From positions 1 to 6,602 of the forward strand of contig JALQWE010000211.1 of assembly GCA_023258825.1 (NCBI GenBank): a DNA stretch of 6,602 bases, written 5' to 3'. This DNA comes from Planctomycetaceae bacterium (GTDB lineage: Bacteria > Planctomycetota > Planctomycetia > Planctomycetales > Planctomycetaceae). Positions 5,925-6,602 of this stretch are shown piece by piece. Below the pieces are notes generated by a model. The model searched no databases, was not told the DNA's origin, and saw nothing but the letters and a program-made list of their open reading frames with translations. A program made the position numbers and the translations under genes. Numbering within the stretch: position 1 is the first letter of the stretch; each line of letters begins with the position of its first letter.

Positions 5925-6095
5925 CTACCTGAGCAGCCGTCTGCACGTTTTGTGCATCCAAATCGGCCGTTCACGCCAACTAGTGGTGGCTGTCCCGGCG
6001 ATGGTTACAGGAGTTTTCGTTTTTTCTTCAATTCCATGGCAGGTTTCTGTGGTCCACCACGGATTGGTGATATCGAGGGGTGTAAAAGGAGACAT
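5925..6095 (-). CDS. Possible 56-aa small protein starting within the repeat end sequence
   Basis: This frame starts at ATG 6095-6093 and ends at TAG 5927-5925, 18 bases before the small EF-hand gene. It is not recognised. The start is unusual because it lies inside the 24-bp repeat end sequence, so the repeat would supply the start codon. The product would be polar, with Trp pairs (NPWWTTET at about 11-18) and a basic end (CRRLLR), and no signal peptide or TM. No Shine-Dalgarno is seen. It could be a real leader ORF, a fragment of a decayed element, or chance. It competes with the promoter reading of 6004-6031. Confidence 0.25.
   Translation of the reverse strand: MSPFTPLDITNPWWTTETCHGIEEKTKTPVTIAGTATTSWRERPIWMHKTCRRLLR
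6004..6031 (-). promoter_or_regulatory. Possible promoter for the small EF-hand gene
   Basis: Read leftward: TTGAAG (6031-6026), a 16-base A-rich spacer, then TGTAAC (6009-6004). Each hexamer matches the sigma-70 consensus at four of six positions. The predicted start lies about 90 bases before the ATG at 5906. This overlaps the small open frame at 5925-6095, so both readings need not be right. Confidence 0.25.
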
Positions 6096-6245
6096 TCTAC
6101 TTTACGCCGCTGTCGAGGCCGACGTGACCGTCGCGCGCGACTTATGACGTCGCATACGACGTCATGTCATCGCCCGCTGTGACTCAACCGCGTGACCTGC
6201 AACGTATGTCTCCTGTCGATCCAATTGGTCCTGCTCTGTGACCAG
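6084..6245. repeat. Diverged tandem repeat, copy 1
   Basis: The copy begins with AAAAGGAGACATTCTAC followed by TTTACGC (6084-6107), which recurs at 6257-6280 with one mismatch in 24. Beyond that, similarity continues with substitutions and small indels up to GGTCCTGCTCTGTGACCA (6227-6244), matching GGTCCAGCGCAGTGACCA in copy 2. Read leftward it has the same protein-like end as copy 2 (DGHVGLDSGVK-stop against DGRVEADICVK-stop), but with an in-frame TAA inside and a frame break further up. This suggests decay of a once-coding or mobile sequence. The kind of element is not identified. Confidence 0.6.
6144..6165. repeat. Perfect 9-bp inverted repeat inside repeat copy 1
   Basis: ATGACGTCG (6144-6152) and its exact complement (6157-6165) flank a 4-base loop, CATA. 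The matching part of copy 2 (near 6318-6337) has lost the symmetry. There is no T tract, so it is not an intrinsic terminator. It may be a protein-binding site or a structured element end. Confidence 0.55.
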
Positions 6246-6256
6246 ATTGAAAGCAC

Positions 6257-6415
6257 AAAAGGGGACATTCTACTTTACGCAGATGTCGGCCTCGACGCGT
6301 CCGTCGGACGCAATTTCTGACATGGCATATGACGTCGGAACAGTCCCCGCGGACACACCTGCGTTACCCGCAGCGGGATTGCATGTCAGATCAATATGGT
6401 CCAGCGCAGTGACCA
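6257..6415. repeat. Diverged tandem repeat, copy 2
   Basis: The copy begins with AAAAGGGGACATTCTAC followed by TTTACGC (6257-6280), and its start lies 173 bases from that of copy 1. The two copies have nearly equal length (162 and 159 bases). Read leftward, this copy keeps an open frame to GTAAAGTAG, where the shared end sequence provides the stop codon. Left of each 24-bp end the flanks are unrelated, so the 24-bp end marks a true boundary. Confidence 0.6.
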
Positions 6416-6482
6416 CCCTGAGTACCTCCATCAAATCTGAGAGGCACTCTGTGTCGCAAAGGGATCGATCAATGCCCTCCAT
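6270..6482 (-). pseudogene. 70-codon fragment covering repeat copy 2, probably a decayed gene end
   Basis: The frame runs from ATG 6482 to TAG 6272-6270 and is not recognised. Its second half aligns with the broken frame in copy 1 (for example PTSYAMSEIASDGRV against MTSYATS-stop-VARDGHV), which supports past coding in this frame. Upstream, a different leftward frame (6565-6431, 44 codons, containing TFVDKVSPLSRSQDLFAAWR and DPFATQSASQI) reads more like protein and overlaps it. A gene that switches frame around 6430-6480 would explain both pieces. An intact small gene is less likely. I cannot name the parent family. Confidence 0.25.
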
Positions 6483-6602
6483 GCGGCAAACAAATCCTGC
6501 GACCGACTCAGTGGACTCACTTTGTCAACGAAGGTCCGACAGAAATGAATTGCGGGACCTGCGACTCATCCCGACTCTTAGCTCTCTCTCTGGTGATCAT
6601 TA
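6483..6602. other. Right edge: remnant of coding-like sequence on the minus strand
   Basis: I see no intact gene here. On the minus strand the frame entered after the TGA at 6568-6566 stays open to 6431 and has protein-like composition. The other two leftward frames are closed within about 50 bases (for example ATG 6569 to a TGA near 6526). The most likely content is the frameshifted upstream part of the decayed fragment described for 6270-6482. Confidence 0.3.

Noticed and set aside
5622..6182. Plus-strand 186-codon open frame over the small EF-hand gene and the repeat
   Set aside because: Its product is Arg/Pro/Ser-rich without domains, and it opposes a gene with a signal peptide and two canonical EF-hands.
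6084..6280. CRISPR array
   Set aside because: There are only two repeat units of 24 bp with a spacing of about 150 bases, and the intervening sequence is itself homologous between copies.

Overview
The window looks like a piece of a chromosome from a Planctomycetota-type bacterium. GC is moderately high, intergenic gaps are long, strong Shine-Dalgarno sites are few, and there is a small ECF sigma-factor locus with EF-hand proteins and a secreted RTX-like protein. The phylum assignment is inferred from gene style, not from a marker gene.

Layout: (1) 1-1150, minus strand: N-terminal 383 codons of a membrane-anchored SGNH/GDSL-hydrolase-like protein that runs off the left edge. (2) 1151-1437: divergent intergenic region. 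(3) 1438-2487, plus strand: a 349-aa, mostly helical protein that I do not recognise. (4) 2488-2751: intergenic region with a strong intrinsic terminator at 2697-2729. (5) 2752-3630, minus: a secreted 292-aa protein with degenerate RTX-like repeats and a Cys-rich C-terminus. (6) 3631-4109: no convincing gene. (7) 4110-5906, minus: a four-gene set in the order secreted EF-hand protein (5906-5643), ECF sigma factor (5502-4957), 84-aa single-pass membrane protein (4960-4706), and membrane-anchored periplasmic Spy/CnrX-like helical protein ending in two EF-hands (4709-4110). The last three genes overlap by ATGA at both junctions. (8) 5907-6602: a repeat-rich, decayed-looking region with two diverged tandem copies of a roughly 160-bp unit. 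Each copy is bounded by the same 24-bp end sequence.

The main interest is region 7. Sigma factor, short one-TM protein and anchored periplasmic Spy-like protein is the parts list of the CnrYXH metal-sensing sigma/anti-sigma system. Here the sensor lacks a His-rich metal site and carries two canonical EF-hand loops. A secreted protein encoded just upstream has the same EF-hand module (20 of 38 aligned positions identical). My reading is a candidate calcium-responsive ECF switch: the 84-aa protein would be the membrane anti-sigma, the EF-hand/Spy protein the periplasmic sensor, and the small EF-hand protein a partner, Ca2+ buffer or target. Binding partners, ligand and regulon are inference; the domains, gene order and overlaps are read directly from the sequence.
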